Of a stretch of 64,000 nucleotides of DNA, positions 1-10,300 are shown piece after piece. Source of the DNA: Bacteroidota bacterium (GTDB taxonomy: Bacteria > Bacteroidota > Bacteroidia > NS11-12g > UBA9320). Made by a program: the position numbers and the translations under genes. The stretch is from the NCBI GenBank assembly GCA_016124755.1, contig WGNA01000010.1:94580-158579 (forward strand), given 5' to 3'. The notes below the pieces were generated by a model. It had not been told where the DNA came from. It was given only the letters and a program-made list of their open reading frames with translations, and ran no database searches. Positions within the stretch are counted from its first letter, which is position 1. Every line of letters starts with the position of its first letter.

Positions 1-3000
1 ATGCTTCGTTTGAAGATGCGGATATAATAGATTCTAAGGCTCATGACAATTGGCAGTCATTCACGGCTTTGTCCACCGGATATCTGGTTCGGTTTGATGC
101 CTATATCCTGCCAAATTCTTCTCCGTTCGATGGGGGAGTTTTCAGGGTTTACGCGGGTACCGGCACTTCCGGAACATTGCTTTATGAAAGTTATATTGAT
201 TCATTGGGAGAAGGCTGGCTTGAATTTGAGATTCCACATGAGACCGTTTTGGTAGAAAAAGACTCGATTTATACATTTTTTCTTAATGACACGGTGAACA
301 GTTGCGTATGGATTTATAATGAATTCGGGAACTTATATGCCGGTGGTGAGGCTAGTTCAGGTGTAAACTCAGACTATCTTTTTCGAACCACTGTCAACCG
401 GTGTGTCAACAAAAGTGTGATTACCACCGATATCGATAACCAGTCGGCGACTCTGCAATTAATCGACACCATCTTTTTTAAAGACAATACGTGGCAGATT
501 TCTGCTGAAACCGATGATCAGTTACTCAGCCTCACTTCCGATAGCCTGACCATTGAGGACGGAAATACAATTGATCTGTCGGCATACAAACAGAGTTTGA
601 ATCTGAGTGGCGATACCCTCACATTGAGCAACGGGAATTCGGTGGTATTTGATGATAAGGTTAATGATGCGGACTACGATCCAACCAATGAGATTCAGAC
701 ATTAACTTTAAATGGAGACACTTTGATTCTCAGCAGCGGGAACAGTGTAGTTTTCGATGATAAAGTTAACGACGCCGACAGCAGTGCTACCAACGAATTA
801 CAGTTTCTGAGTTTAAGCAACGACACCTTGTATCTGAGCAGCGGAAATTACGTGGTTCTGAGTTCTGTTAATACCGACAATCAGACGCTCAGTTTCAGCA
901 ACGACACGCTTTCGTTGAGTAACGGAAACAATGTTGTTTTAACCTCCATTAACACCGATAACCAAACGCTGAGTTTCAGTAACGATACGCTTTCATTGAG
1001 CAATGGAAATACGGTTGTTTTAACCTCCATTAACTCCGATAATCAAACCCTCAGCATCAGTAATGATTCATTAGTAATCGACGATGGAAATGCAGTTGAC
1101 CTCTCAGCATATTTGGATAATACGGATGCCCAGTTATTAGAATTTAGTAATGATTCACTTTCCATTGCGAACGGAAATTCGGTTGACCTTTCAGGCTATT
1201 TGGATAATACCGATTCTCAGATGTTGAGTCTGAGTAATGATTCATTGTCCATTGAAAACGGGAATACAATTGACTTGTCGGCGTACCTCGATAACACGGA
1301 CGCTCAGGTTTTCAGCTTAGAGGAAGATACGCTTACGATTTCCGGCGGGAACTCAATTGATTTAAGCAGCATCGATAATCAGCAACTCAGTGTTTCAAAC
1401 GACACACTGCGAATCGCCAATGGTAATTCCGTGAAGCTAAGTCACTCTACCGATCTTGGAATTCTGCTTTCTGATGAGTGTTATAAAATAGAATACATGG
1501 ATATTTTCTTTGAGAAAAACACCAGCGTTACTTTAGATTCGACAACATCAGGCTGGCAATCTTTTACTGCGGAAGCATCTTGTTATTTAACCAAGGTTAT
1601 CCCGTACATCGATTCAAGCGCACTTTATCACGCTGGAAATTTCAAGATATACGAAGGGGACGGAACTTCAGGCCAATTATTATACAGCAGTGCTCAGGGA
1701 TCATTGGGGCCGGGTTGGGATACGATTTATGTTGCCGATGGAGCAGTATATGTTGATTCCGGCAGCCATTACACCATTTATCTCGAGGACACGATCGGGC
1801 AATTTATCTGGAAATCACGCCGGGCAAACGGTGGATATACCGGTGGAGGAAGCGATGAGCATTTTAATCTGGGCGACCGCTTTTTTCGCATAAAAGGCGG
1901 GTCGTGCGACTTTCGGCAATTGGTTGAGCCATACTCGGGTTCCGGAACCACATCTCTTCATTATGTGGATACCATCTTTTACAGTAATGGAGAATATTCG
2001 ACCGGCGAGTCTGTGCTCTCAATCAGCAATGACTCATTGTCTATAACTCATGGGAATACGGTTGATCTTTCGACTTATCTCGACAATACAGATGAGCAAA
2101 CCCTAAGCATCAGCAGCGATAGCCTCTCCATAACCGGGGGAAATACGGTAGATCTTTCGGATTATCTCGATAACACAGATGAACAAACCTTAAGCATCAG
2201 CAACGACAGCCTCTCCATAACCGGCGGAAATGCGGTTGATCTTTCAGAATATCTCGATAACCAAACCTTGAGTATCACCAATGATAGTCTCAGTATTGTT
2301 GACGGAAACTCAGTTGACCTTTCGGATTATTTAGACAATACGGATAATCAAACCTTAAGTATCAGCAACGACAGCCTTTTGATTTCCGGCGGGAATTCGG
2401 TTGATCTTTCGGCTTATCTGGATAACACCGACGATCAAAACCTTTCTTTATCTAATGACTCTTTGTCGATTGACAATGGAAGCACACTCGATCTGAGTTC
2501 CATTACACCCACAACTTTAGCAGATGATGATGGCAATACAACTATTGAAGTGGAAGCATCAGCAAACGAAGACAAAATTCATTTTAAACTCGGAGGTACA
2601 GAATATTACACCTTTGAGTCCACCGGAATGCGGTTTATCAATCCGAATGGAAACCTTTCTATTGGTTCTAATAATTTGTTGAGCATCACCTCCGGAAATA
2701 CGAATGTCGGACTTGGAGACTATGCGCTTCGTTACGATTCATCCGGAAGTTCCAACATTGCGATCGGTATAGCAGCTATGCAAGGGAATCGTTCAGGCTC
2801 AAACAATGTCGCGATCGGTTACCGCTCAGGTTTCGTTAACTCGACCGGATCGGGGAATGTGTTTCTGGGTTACAGATCCGGATTTACAGAAACCGGTTCG
2901 AACAAACTCTATATCGAAAACTCGGACGTTAGTTCGACCCAGGCTTTAATTTATGGTGAATTTGACAACGATTTTCTGGCAATAAATGGCGATTTACGGA

Positions 3001-3656
3001 TCAACGACGGCACTCAACAAAGTGGTTACGTTTTTACGAGTGATGCGGATGGTGATGGTAGCTGGCAGGCTCCGGTTGATGATCAGAAGATCGATAAATT
3101 TAATCTGAACGGAACCACGTTAGAAATATCACTTGAAGATGATGGGGAAGCAGATAAAACGGTAGATCTCTCCAATCTGGGCGTTCCAGTGGGATCTGTG
3201 CAGATGTATGCAGGAGATACATCGATGCTTCCAACCGGCTGGCTTGTGTGCAACGGAAATACTTTTAGTTCATCGACCTACCCAACCTTATATACGGTTC
3301 TCGGGAACAGTAACGTCTTACCCAATATGAGTGGCAGGTTTCCATTAGGCGTTGGCAGCAGCGGATCTACGTATTCGTCTACTCATACATTAGGAGATAC
3401 GGCCGGTGATGAAAAGCATAAACTTACCATTGACGAAATGCCAAGTCACACACACGACGCAGGAAGCCTGTCAACACAGTTTAACTACCTGAGCGGCAAT
3501 TCCGGGGCGGGATCTTCAACTCTGAAGGACGGAAGCGACAGTCAACTTTACAACAGTAGTGCGCTCAGTGGCAGTACTTCCAGTAAAGGCAATGACTACG
3601 CACACAGTATAATGCCACCCTACTTTACAGTGTATTTCATTATTAAAGCTAAATAA
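1..3656 (+). CDS. Repeat-rich tail-fibre/collar-like surface protein, 5' truncated
   Basis: The reading frame is open to the left edge (first full codon at base 3), so the true start lies outside the window; an apparent TTG start at 69 is only internal. Visible parts, in order: a domain of about 110 residues (to about base 400) that recurs at about 1530-1915; eleven and then six copies of a 25-34 residue repeat built on LSxSNDSLSIxxGNxVDLS; a YadA-head-like stretch (about 2690-2890) with SNIAIG, NNVAIGYRSG and GNVFLGYRSG; and a phage-tail-collar domain from about 3187 containing GSVQMYAGD, GWLVCNG, MPSHTHDAG and a final MPPYFTVYFI. This architecture is known from bacteroidetal tail-fibre or microcystin-dependent-type proteins. 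No T9SS sorting domain ends it and no other phage gene is nearby, so it is probably a surface or fibre protein rather than part of a prophage. Substrate and export route are unknown. Confidence 0.75.
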   Translation, partial: ASFEDADIIDSKAHDNWQSFTALSTGYLVRFDAYILPNSSPFDGGVFRVYAGTGTSGTLLYESYIDSLGEGWLEFEIPHETVLVEKDSIYTFFLNDTVNSCVWIYNEFGNLYAGGEASSGVNSDYLFRTTVNRCVNKSVITTDIDNQSATLQLIDTIFFKDNTWQISAETDDQLLSLTSDSLTIEDGNTIDLSAYKQSLNLSGDTLTLSNGNSVVFDDKVNDADYDPTNEIQTLTLNGDTLILSSGNSVVFDDKVNDADSSATNELQFLSLSNDTLYLSSGNYVVLSSVNTDNQTLSFSNDTLSLSNGNNVVLTSINTDNQTLSFSNDTLSLSNGNTVVLTSINSDNQTLSISNDSLVIDDGNAVDLSAYLDNTDAQLLEFSNDSLSIANGNSVDLSGYLDNTDSQMLSLSNDSLSIENGNTIDLSAYLDNTDAQVFSLEEDTLTISGGNSIDLSSIDNQQLSVSNDTLRIANGNSVKLSHSTDLGILLSDECYKIEYMDIFFEKNTSVTLDSTTSGWQSFTAEASCYLTKVIPYIDSSALYHAGNFKIYEGDGTSGQLLYSSAQGSLGPGWDTIYVADGAVYVDSGSHYTIYLEDTIGQFIWKSRRANGGYTGGGSDEHFNLGDRFFRIKGGSCDFRQLVEPYSGSGTTSLHYVDTIFYSNGEYSTGESVLSISNDSLSITHGNTVDLSTYLDNTDEQTLSISSDSLSITGGNTVDLSDYLDNTDEQTLSISNDSLSITGGNAVDLSEYLDNQTLSITNDSLSIVDGNSVDLSDYLDNTDNQTLSISNDSLLISGGNSVDLSAYLDNTDDQNLSLSNDSLSIDNGSTLDLSSITPTTLADDDGNTTIEVEASANEDKIHFKLGGTEYYTFESTGMRFINPNGNLSIGSNNLLSITSGNTNVGLGDYALRYDSSGSSNIAIGIAAMQGNRSGSNNVAIGYRSGFVNSTGSGNVFLGYRSGFTETGSNKLYIENSDVSSTQALIYGEFDNDFLAINGDLRINDGTQQSGYVFTSDADGDGSWQAPVDDQKIDKFNLNGTTLEISLEDDGEADKTVDLSNLGVPVGSVQMYAGDTSMLPTGWLVCNGNTFSSSTYPTLYTVLGNSNVLPNMSGRFPLGVGSSGSTYSSTHTLGDTAGDEKHKLTIDEMPSHTHDAGSLSTQFNYLSGNSGAGSSTLKDGSDSQLYNSSALSGSTSSKGNDYAHSIMPPYFTVYFIIKAK
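513..1450 (+). repeat. Tandem coding repeat block 1, eleven units
   Basis: Eleven consecutive units of 72-105 bp encode variants of QxLSxSNDSLSIxxGNxVDL. Units differ in their tails: NTD-type linkers in the middle, longer VVFDDKVNDAD tails in units 2 and 3, and SAYLDNTD tails in units 7 to 9. Two adjacent units near 890-1035 are nearly identical at DNA level, which indicates recent slippage or duplication. Confidence 0.85.
2010..2505 (+). repeat. Tandem coding repeat block 2, six units
   Basis: Six further units of the same family, mostly 87 bp, with the tail DLSxYLDNTDxQ. They are more uniform than block 1 and are separated from it by the second copy of the N-terminal globular domain. Confidence 0.85.
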
Positions 3657-3747
3657 ACTACAACTCCATTAACAGACTTTGGTATGCACTTCCGTGACTT
3701 GTGAATAATGGAGATTTTATGCGATAACGGAAGGTTAACCATGTAAG

Positions 3748-3779
3748 GCAGTCCCGGTAAAAAGGCCGGGGCTGCTTTT
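3748..3779 (+). terminator. Rho-independent terminator
   Basis: A ten-base-pair stem (GCAGTCCCGG pairing with CCGGGGCTGC, one G-U pair) with an eight-base loop is followed directly by TTTT. It lies 92 bases past the stop codon of the upstream surface protein and before the next gene. Confidence 0.8.
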
Positions 3780-3795
3780 AAAAAAGCTTTAGATT

Positions 3796-5337
3796 ATGAA
3801 CAAACTTAAAACGTACCTCACTAAAATTACCAAACCGGCAACCACAGGTTCATTGGTAAAACAACTAATACATGTAGTGGCAGTTTTAATTAACATATTA
3901 ATAATTTCCACTTTAATAAATCGCGCTTCGGCTCAGGTAATAATAAATGATGCCGAATTTTACGTAGCACCGGGCGCCGTTGTTCAGATTAATTCTGATT
4001 TTAATGCCGTTCAAAATTCCACAAATCAACCGACCCTATATCTCAGCGACAGTTTAATTATCACCGGAGATCTGGAATTGGATTCGGGAATTGTGCTTTC
4101 CGGAGACGGGTGGATTGTACTAAAGGGTTCGGAAACTCAAATGATTAATTCGAATTCGGTTGATATACAAAAACTAAAAATTAATAATTCCAATGGAGCC
4201 GGCTTGCAAAACGAATTACAGATTCCGGATTCTTTACACTTCATTACAGGGGTGCTGAGCATAAACGGTTACAACCTCACCATCGGAACTTTTTCCAGTG
4301 ATTCGGGTGTGATCATCGGTTCTTCTGATGTCGGATATATTCAAACTTCAGACACCGGTGAGTTGCGCAGATATGTGTCCGGCGGAACATTTTTTCCGGT
4401 CGGAAACAGTAGTTATAATCCGGCAATGATTTATCTCAATAATACAGATTCTATTGGTGTTCGGGTTGAAGACGAAGTTTATGAAAACTATTTTCCGGCA
4501 TCCGGAAAGCAAACGGCAAACGCTTTGAACCGGGCATGGTTTGTATCCAAAGACAGTAGTTCGAACACAATGGAAATGATCGTTTACTGGGGCCAGACCG
4601 ATGAGTTGAATTCGTTTGACCGCACCAACTGTATTTTAAATTATTACAACGATTCGGCAGGTCTCTGGCCGGTGTCGGGCTCTTTTTCTTCGGCGGTTTC
4701 CACCGGGAGTTTATACAGTCAAAGCAATAATAATTTTCATTCGTTCAATACCTATTTTGGTGTCGGGAGTGAGAACAGTCCGCTGCCGGTGGAACTTTTA
4801 AATTTTGAAGTAAAATGGATTACCACCGGAGAACAAGCTCAGCTAAACTGGTCGACAGCCAGCGAAAGCAATTGTGATTTTTTCGAAATTCAAAGAAGTA
4901 CGGATGCAGGTCAATGGCGAATTGTTGGAAGAAAACAAGGTCAGGGGAATAGTTCTGCCATTGTACATTATCAATACGTTGATCAGCTTCCGGGAGATTC
5001 AAAATCCGGAATTTATTATTACCGGTTAAAACAATTCGATTTTAACGGAGACTTTTCGTACAGTCCGATCCGCATGTTGCATTGGGAAAGCGATAATAAG
5101 AATTTGATTTCTGTTTTTCCGAATCCGGCATCCAACGAAATAAATATCCGGCTATCGGAACAAAACGTAATTTATAATGCGCGTATAACAGACGGTGCCG
5201 GGAAATTAATTCAACAAAAAACGATTAAAGAATTTGCGACATTCAATGTTAATGAACTTTCCAGAGGTATTTATTATTTACAGATGGAATCGGATGCGGG
5301 AGAACTGAAAGTTTTTAAAATTATGGTGGTGCATTAA
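3796..5337 (+). CDS. T9SS type-A sorting-domain cargo protein
   Basis: A secreted protein of unknown function. The N-terminus has about 25 polar residues before a hydrophobic stretch (residues 26-44) ending in ASAQ, a likely signal-peptidase site. The body is beta-rich with no recognised enzymatic motif. Around residues 335-425 is a fibronectin-like stretch with LPVELLNFEV and YYRLKQFDFNG, a motif commonly found just before sorting domains in Bacteroidota. The last 75 residues (VFPNPASNEINI to the end, with RGIYYLQM) are a T9SS type-A C-terminal domain, which directs export across the outer membrane and is removed there. It follows a terminator and probably has its own promoter. It ends 37 bases from a convergent gene. 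Confidence 0.8.
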   Translation: MNKLKTYLTKITKPATTGSLVKQLIHVVAVLINILIISTLINRASAQVIINDAEFYVAPGAVVQINSDFNAVQNSTNQPTLYLSDSLIITGDLELDSGIVLSGDGWIVLKGSETQMINSNSVDIQKLKINNSNGAGLQNELQIPDSLHFITGVLSINGYNLTIGTFSSDSGVIIGSSDVGYIQTSDTGELRRYVSGGTFFPVGNSSYNPAMIYLNNTDSIGVRVEDEVYENYFPASGKQTANALNRAWFVSKDSSSNTMEMIVYWGQTDELNSFDRTNCILNYYNDSAGLWPVSGSFSSAVSTGSLYSQSNNNFHSFNTYFGVGSENSPLPVELLNFEVKWITTGEQAQLNWSTASESNCDFFEIQRSTDAGQWRIVGRKQGQGNSSAIVHYQYVDQLPGDSKSGIYYYRLKQFDFNGDFSYSPIRMLHWESDNKNLISVFPNPASNEINIRLSEQNVIYNARITDGAGKLIQQKTIKEFATFNVNELSRGIYYLQMESDAGELKVFKIMVVH

Positions 5338-5374
5338 AATTCTGTTGAATAAAAAATGGAAATGAACCAGTAAG

Positions 5375-6724
5375 TTAATTTAATGAAAATCGAATCGGAA
5401 CGCGATATGACATGCGTAGTGGAAATCCGGCTGTCGTTGCTGGCATCCATAGTCCTGAGGTTCTTTTAACTACTTCAATCGATGCTTCATCCATCCCAAA
5501 TCCCAAACGATCTAAACAATTTGTGACATTGCTGACGCTGCCGTCTTTTTCAATTATAAAAAAGACCAGGGCGGTTCCACTCGAACCTTGCATTATTGCC
5601 TCATCCGGCACATTGATGTTTTGGGCGATATAATTCGGAAGGTTCATTATACCGGTTTTGAAATCTGCCTTGATAATAAATGTCTGAGAATAATTATCAT
5701 CCAATTGGAAATTAAATCTTGATGTATCTCCATCATTCAAAGACTGACATTTATTCCCCATGCTTTCGTACATAGTTATTCCATTTTCAAATGTGCCTAC
5801 AGCCATGGATTTATTATTGAAATAAAAAGCAGTATTGTATTTATAACCATTTTTTATTTCGTAAATGCTAAAATCGTTGTGCGATCCGAAACGGCACCAA
5901 CCGTTGCCTCCACTCACAAAAAATTGGGAATCCGGATTGCCATTCAGATCATATCGGTTGTACGAAATCAAACGGTCGTTATCAAATATGGCCTCATAAG
6001 ATTTCCTTTTTCCGGAATAATAACCAATGCATTCGCCGTGTAATCTGCCATTATTGTGTCGGGTAACAAAGGCGGTATCTCCGTTATTGTAAAATCCGTA
6101 ATACGTTATCTGGCCGGACATTTCGATCGAACCTACTCTTGTAGACAAAACAGAACCATTAGAATAATAGGCTGTAAATTCCGGAATGCGCTCAGCAAAT
6201 GTTGAATCAATTTTAGAACTGATATCTGCTCTTTTCAATTGAACAACATTCAAGTCCGGGTTGAGCTTTGTTATTTCCTTATCCCCGATATAATGTCGGA
6301 TTGTATTTCCGGTTATTTCCATCCGGGAACCGGATTTATGTGTTTTAATCTGGGTAAGCGTATCGCTTTCATCCGCAGAAAATGTAAGCACATTTTTTAT
6401 GTCATTTTGCAGATACACTAAACTGTCGGGCCTGCCATCTGAATAGTATTTGTAATAATCCGTATTTCTTTCCCGAATTTTCCAGATGCCGGTTTTCTTT
6501 CCCCGGTTATATTGCCCCTGAATTTTGGTTCCCCAGGAAATGTAGCTGTAAGCACCGTGCATTTTATTCTTATCGACACCCTTTTTAATTACATAATATT
6601 TTTCGGAGTAAGCGGGATATTTTTTGTGTACGATCACTTTTTCTTTGGTGTCGATTTGCGCAAATGCCTTTGAACTTAATAAGAAAAATAGAATCAGGAA
6701 TTTTATGGTGTGTAAGGGTTTCAT
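5375..6724 (-). CDS. MORN-like repeat protein with TonB C-terminal domain
   Basis: A predicted periplasmic protein. Residues 1-22 form a signal peptide ending in KAFAQ. The middle third carries short repeats of the YSNGxV / YNNGD / HNNGRLHGE / YDLNGNPD type, like those of YwqK/MORN families. The last about 80 residues (PDEAIMQGSSGTALVFFIIE, then DGSVSNV and VKRTSGLWMPA) match the TonB C-terminal domain that in energy transducers contacts outer-membrane receptors. It lacks the Pro-rich periplasmic arm and inner-membrane anchor of a classic TonB, so a structural role is more likely than proton-driven transport. No operon partner is seen. Confidence 0.7.
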   Translation of the reverse strand: MKPLHTIKFLILFFLLSSKAFAQIDTKEKVIVHKKYPAYSEKYYVIKKGVDKNKMHGAYSYISWGTKIQGQYNRGKKTGIWKIRERNTDYYKYYSDGRPDSLVYLQNDIKNVLTFSADESDTLTQIKTHKSGSRMEITGNTIRHYIGDKEITKLNPDLNVVQLKRADISSKIDSTFAERIPEFTAYYSNGSVLSTRVGSIEMSGQITYYGFYNNGDTAFVTRHNNGRLHGECIGYYSGKRKSYEAIFDNDRLISYNRYDLNGNPDSQFFVSGGNGWCRFGSHNDFSIYEIKNGYKYNTAFYFNNKSMAVGTFENGITMYESMGNKCQSLNDGDTSRFNFQLDDNYSQTFIIKADFKTGIMNLPNYIAQNINVPDEAIMQGSSGTALVFFIIEKDGSVSNVTNCLDRLGFGMDEASIEVVKRTSGLWMPATTAGFPLRMSYRVPIRFSLN

Positions 6725-7349
6725 GTTAATTCAAACTCGGACGATCTGCCGAAAATACACAATTCATTTTTTTGATTTCTTGGGTAAATCGTTAATAAAT
6801 TTATAGAAAATGCTTCTCCGCATAATTACACCGAACTTTGAATCACTTCAATTTGAGGATTAAAAAAAACAAAATGAATAGTGCGAAGCGGATCCTAAAA
6901 CAAGAATAGGATCGCGTGGGTGGGCAGTCGGAAAGGCGGGATAGCCCCGGCGGGAATTTTTCATTTGGTAGAAAATCGGGGAAAGTGCTTGACAATTCTT
7001 TAACTAGATTTTCAACAAATGATAAAGGGCGCATGGGCAGCTTTCTTTCCGACTTGATTTTCTTCTTACTTTTTTATCAAGAAAAAAGTAAGAAGAAAAA
7101 AGATTGCGTATCGATCCCTAACCTATTTATAATCTTGGTGTATTCAAAAGGAGAAGCATTTAATAGAATGATCGAAAAAGTTTCCTCTGCGTTTCCTAAT
7201 TCAATCGTGACGTTGGTTAATTGATTTCTGTTATCCTTCCCAATTGATGTAGATTCACCTTCTACATAACCAAAGAATGATTCGACCGTACTAAATATGA
7301 CTCCGGTCAGTTTACATTTTACTTTTCTTACATTGCGACACAAAGACAA
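6725..7349. other. 625-base intergenic region with structured repeats
   Basis: No convincing gene is present. It holds a small hairpin (GATCCTA/TAGGATC, 6891-6913), a GC-rich stretch unlike its surroundings (about 6915-6955, with GGCGGGATAGCCCCGGCGGG), and a long AT-rich perfect inverted repeat (7058-7099). The upstream region of the next gene occupies the right end; TACATTGC about 20 bases before its ATG is one base off the TAnnTTTG element. Confidence 0.6.
7058..7099. repeat. Perfect 18-bp inverted repeat with 6-base loop
   Basis: TTTTCTTCTTACTTTTTT at 7058-7075 is the exact reverse complement of 7082-7099, with ATCAAG between. The stem is almost all A-T and is not followed by a normal terminator layout for either neighbouring gene, so it looks like part of an interspersed element. 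Function is unknown. Confidence 0.85.
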
Positions 7350-10300
7350 ATGATGCCAAACAAGAAGACAACAATCCTCATCTTATCTATTCTGATTTCG
7401 TTTACCTCATTCGCCCAAAACAAACAATACCAAAGTCGGTTCTGGAAGATCTCCAAAGAAGGCCGCCCCGATTCGTATCTCTACGGCACCATGCACGTGA
7501 GCGATAAAATTGCTTTTAATCTCAGCGATTCTTTTTACAAAGCGGTTCAAAGCGTAAAGACGGTTGGTCTCGAAAGTAATCCTTCACAATGGCTCGATAG
7601 TTTTAATACATTTCAGAACAGTTATACATACGAAGGTGCCCCGAGATTTTCGACCTATGCTTCGGCAGGTTATTATCAGCGAAGTGTGGTGCTGAGAAAA
7701 GTTGAAAACGACGATATTTCTTCGTGGTTAAAAACCAAATCCGGAATTCTGAATGCCATGTTGTATCGCGAAAATTCGTACAACAAAGAATATCAGGAAG
7801 ACACCTGGCTCGAAATGCACATTTATCAGGTGGCTTCTAAAAATAATATTCCGGTGGTAAGTCTGGAAGGATTTACCGAATCGCGTGAGTTGGTTTCCCG
7901 GGCATCTTTTGAAGATTCGAAAGACAAAACCAAAACGGTTGTTCCCAAATGGCTTGAAGATATTCTGGAAGAAAAGAACCGCTACACATTAATTGAAGAT
8001 GCCTATCGTGCCGGGGATCTCGACATGATTGATACCATCAACCGCGTATTTAATTCTTCTGGATATTATAAATACATGCTTACCGAACGCAACCGGAATA
8101 TGGTGCGTCGTTTTCGGGATTACGAAGCGGCAGGTCCGGTTTTTATGGCGGTTGGTGCAGCACATCTTCCCGGCCGTGATGGTGTTATTGAAATGCTGAG
8201 AGCACAAGGTTACACAGTTACACCCATTACCGACGGCAGAACCGATTTTGCCAAAAAGGAAAAAGAACGATTAGATAGTCTGGTTTCTCCGATTAGTCTG
8301 TCGAAGGAAGAGGCCCCGAACGGAACCTTTTCAATGATCTGGCCGGGCAAATTATATGGCAGCACTTCCGGGTACACCAACGCAACTCTTGGATACGACC
8401 TCGGAAACGGCATGTATTTTCTCAATCAGCAATTCAACACATACGGGCCTTTTTACGGATTGAGTCCCGAGCAAATGCTGATGAAAACCGATTCCCTGTT
8501 TTTTGAAAACATTCCCGGAAACATAAAATCGAAGACAAGAATTACCACCAACGGAATCCCAGGATTCGAAATTAAAAACGTAACCCGAACCGGTGATTAC
8601 GAGCAATATCGCGTTTATGCAACTCCGTATCAGTTAAGTCTCTTTAAACTTTCGGGCAGAAATACCCGCATTAAAGTGATGGGCGACAGCATCTTTTCAA
8701 CGTTGAAATTAATGCCGCTAAGTGACGACTGGAGTACATTAAAATTTGTTTCCGGACAATTTGAAATCAATGTTCCCGAATACCACACAATGAATCTGAT
8801 CGACCCGATTCAAACGATGTATTCGGTGCCGTATCTTCAGGCCTGGGACAAATCAGACGATTCGTATTATCTGGTTAAAAGGCTAAGTCTTCATGATGTT
8901 AATTACATTGAAGAAGACAAATTTGAAGTGAAGCGATTCGCCGAAAAACTAATTGAGAAGATGGAATACGAAACCATTTCTCTGGAAACTTCAGATTATA
9001 ATGGTTTGCCTGTTGCCGACTTTACCGCTAAAACCAAATTTAATACTTACGTGCACGGTCGCTTCCTTATTCAAGGCCCGTATTACTACATGCTGATCTG
9101 CATCAACGGCAAAAAGAAATTCGGTCCGGCCAAGTTTTTCAATTCTTTTCAAGTACTGCCGACCGTTTATCAGTTGCCGTCTGAGCAATTTATGGATACC
9201 GTAATAAAAGCTTCGGTTTACGCATCACCTCTGCTCAACAAGCGATACCTGTTCGAGCGCGAAAGTTCTTATTCTGCCAAAGAATCTGACTATAAATCGA
9301 TCACCGATTCGAAGCGCTATTATTCTGAAAACGACGAATTAATTCTGGTTTCAAGAGAGGTTTACGGGAAGTATGATTTTTATGATAAACCCGATTCGCT
9401 CTGGTCTGAAATCGTTAAAAAGTACACTGAGAAAAAACCGTATTTCAAACTGGATTCACATTCGTTCGTGAAAAACAGAATGCGAACCTTCGATGTATTT
9501 TTAACCGATACGGGCAGCGTTAAGCAAATTCACCACCGATATATATTAAGCCGGAATGAAGATGTGATGTTTGAGCTTTCTACACTGTACGACACGATAA
9601 CCGGGAGAAGTGTTTTCGTCAAAAATTTTTATGATCGATTTGAGCCGATGGATACCGTTATAAGGCCATCCATTTTTTCGAATAAAGCGAGAATCCTCAT
9701 CACAGATTATCTCAGCAAAGATGAAAACACACACAAGGATGCACTGGATTACTTAACCGGATATAATTTTTGGAAACGCCCCGAACTGGAAGACACGGAT
9801 CTGGCCTTAATGAAGAGAGCCATTTTAGAAAACAGCCGGGCTGATAAGGAATCATTTACCAAAACGATCTTTATTAAAATGCTGGGCGACATTAAAACAG
9901 ACAGTGCTGCGATGTTCCTCAATTCTTTGTATTACGATAATGACGACAATTACCCGGTGCAGATTGAGGCACTGAGTTCATTAGCTAAAATAAAAACCGA
10001 GAAAGCCTCTGCCTGTTTAAAGCAAATTCTGGAAGAAGACGTTCCCTACATTAGTCTGGAACAAAGCTTTTTATTTTTTCAGATTCTGAACGACAGCGCC
10101 CGAATTGAAAATCAGCTTTATGCGACTCTTCTTGAAAAAATGCCGGACGTTTACAAAGACGTAATTTATAAAGTTCTGGGTTGGGTGGTTGCGGATACAT
10201 CATCCAGGTTCAAACCGGAATATGCTCAGTTGCTTCCGGATATAATTAAGCGATACAAATTCGAGCTGAAAAAGTACAGAGTGGGAGAGCAGGTTGAAAA

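Noticed and set aside
1..3656. Prophage
   Set aside because: Only a collar domain in one protein points to phage; there are no capsid, terminase, tail or integrase genes in the window.
7077..7349. Minus-strand open frame of 90 codons next to the TraB gene
   Set aside because: It starts with TTG, runs into the A/T inverted repeat at its 3' end and has no recognisable domain. Part of it has protein-like composition, so a gene remnant is possible but not supportable.
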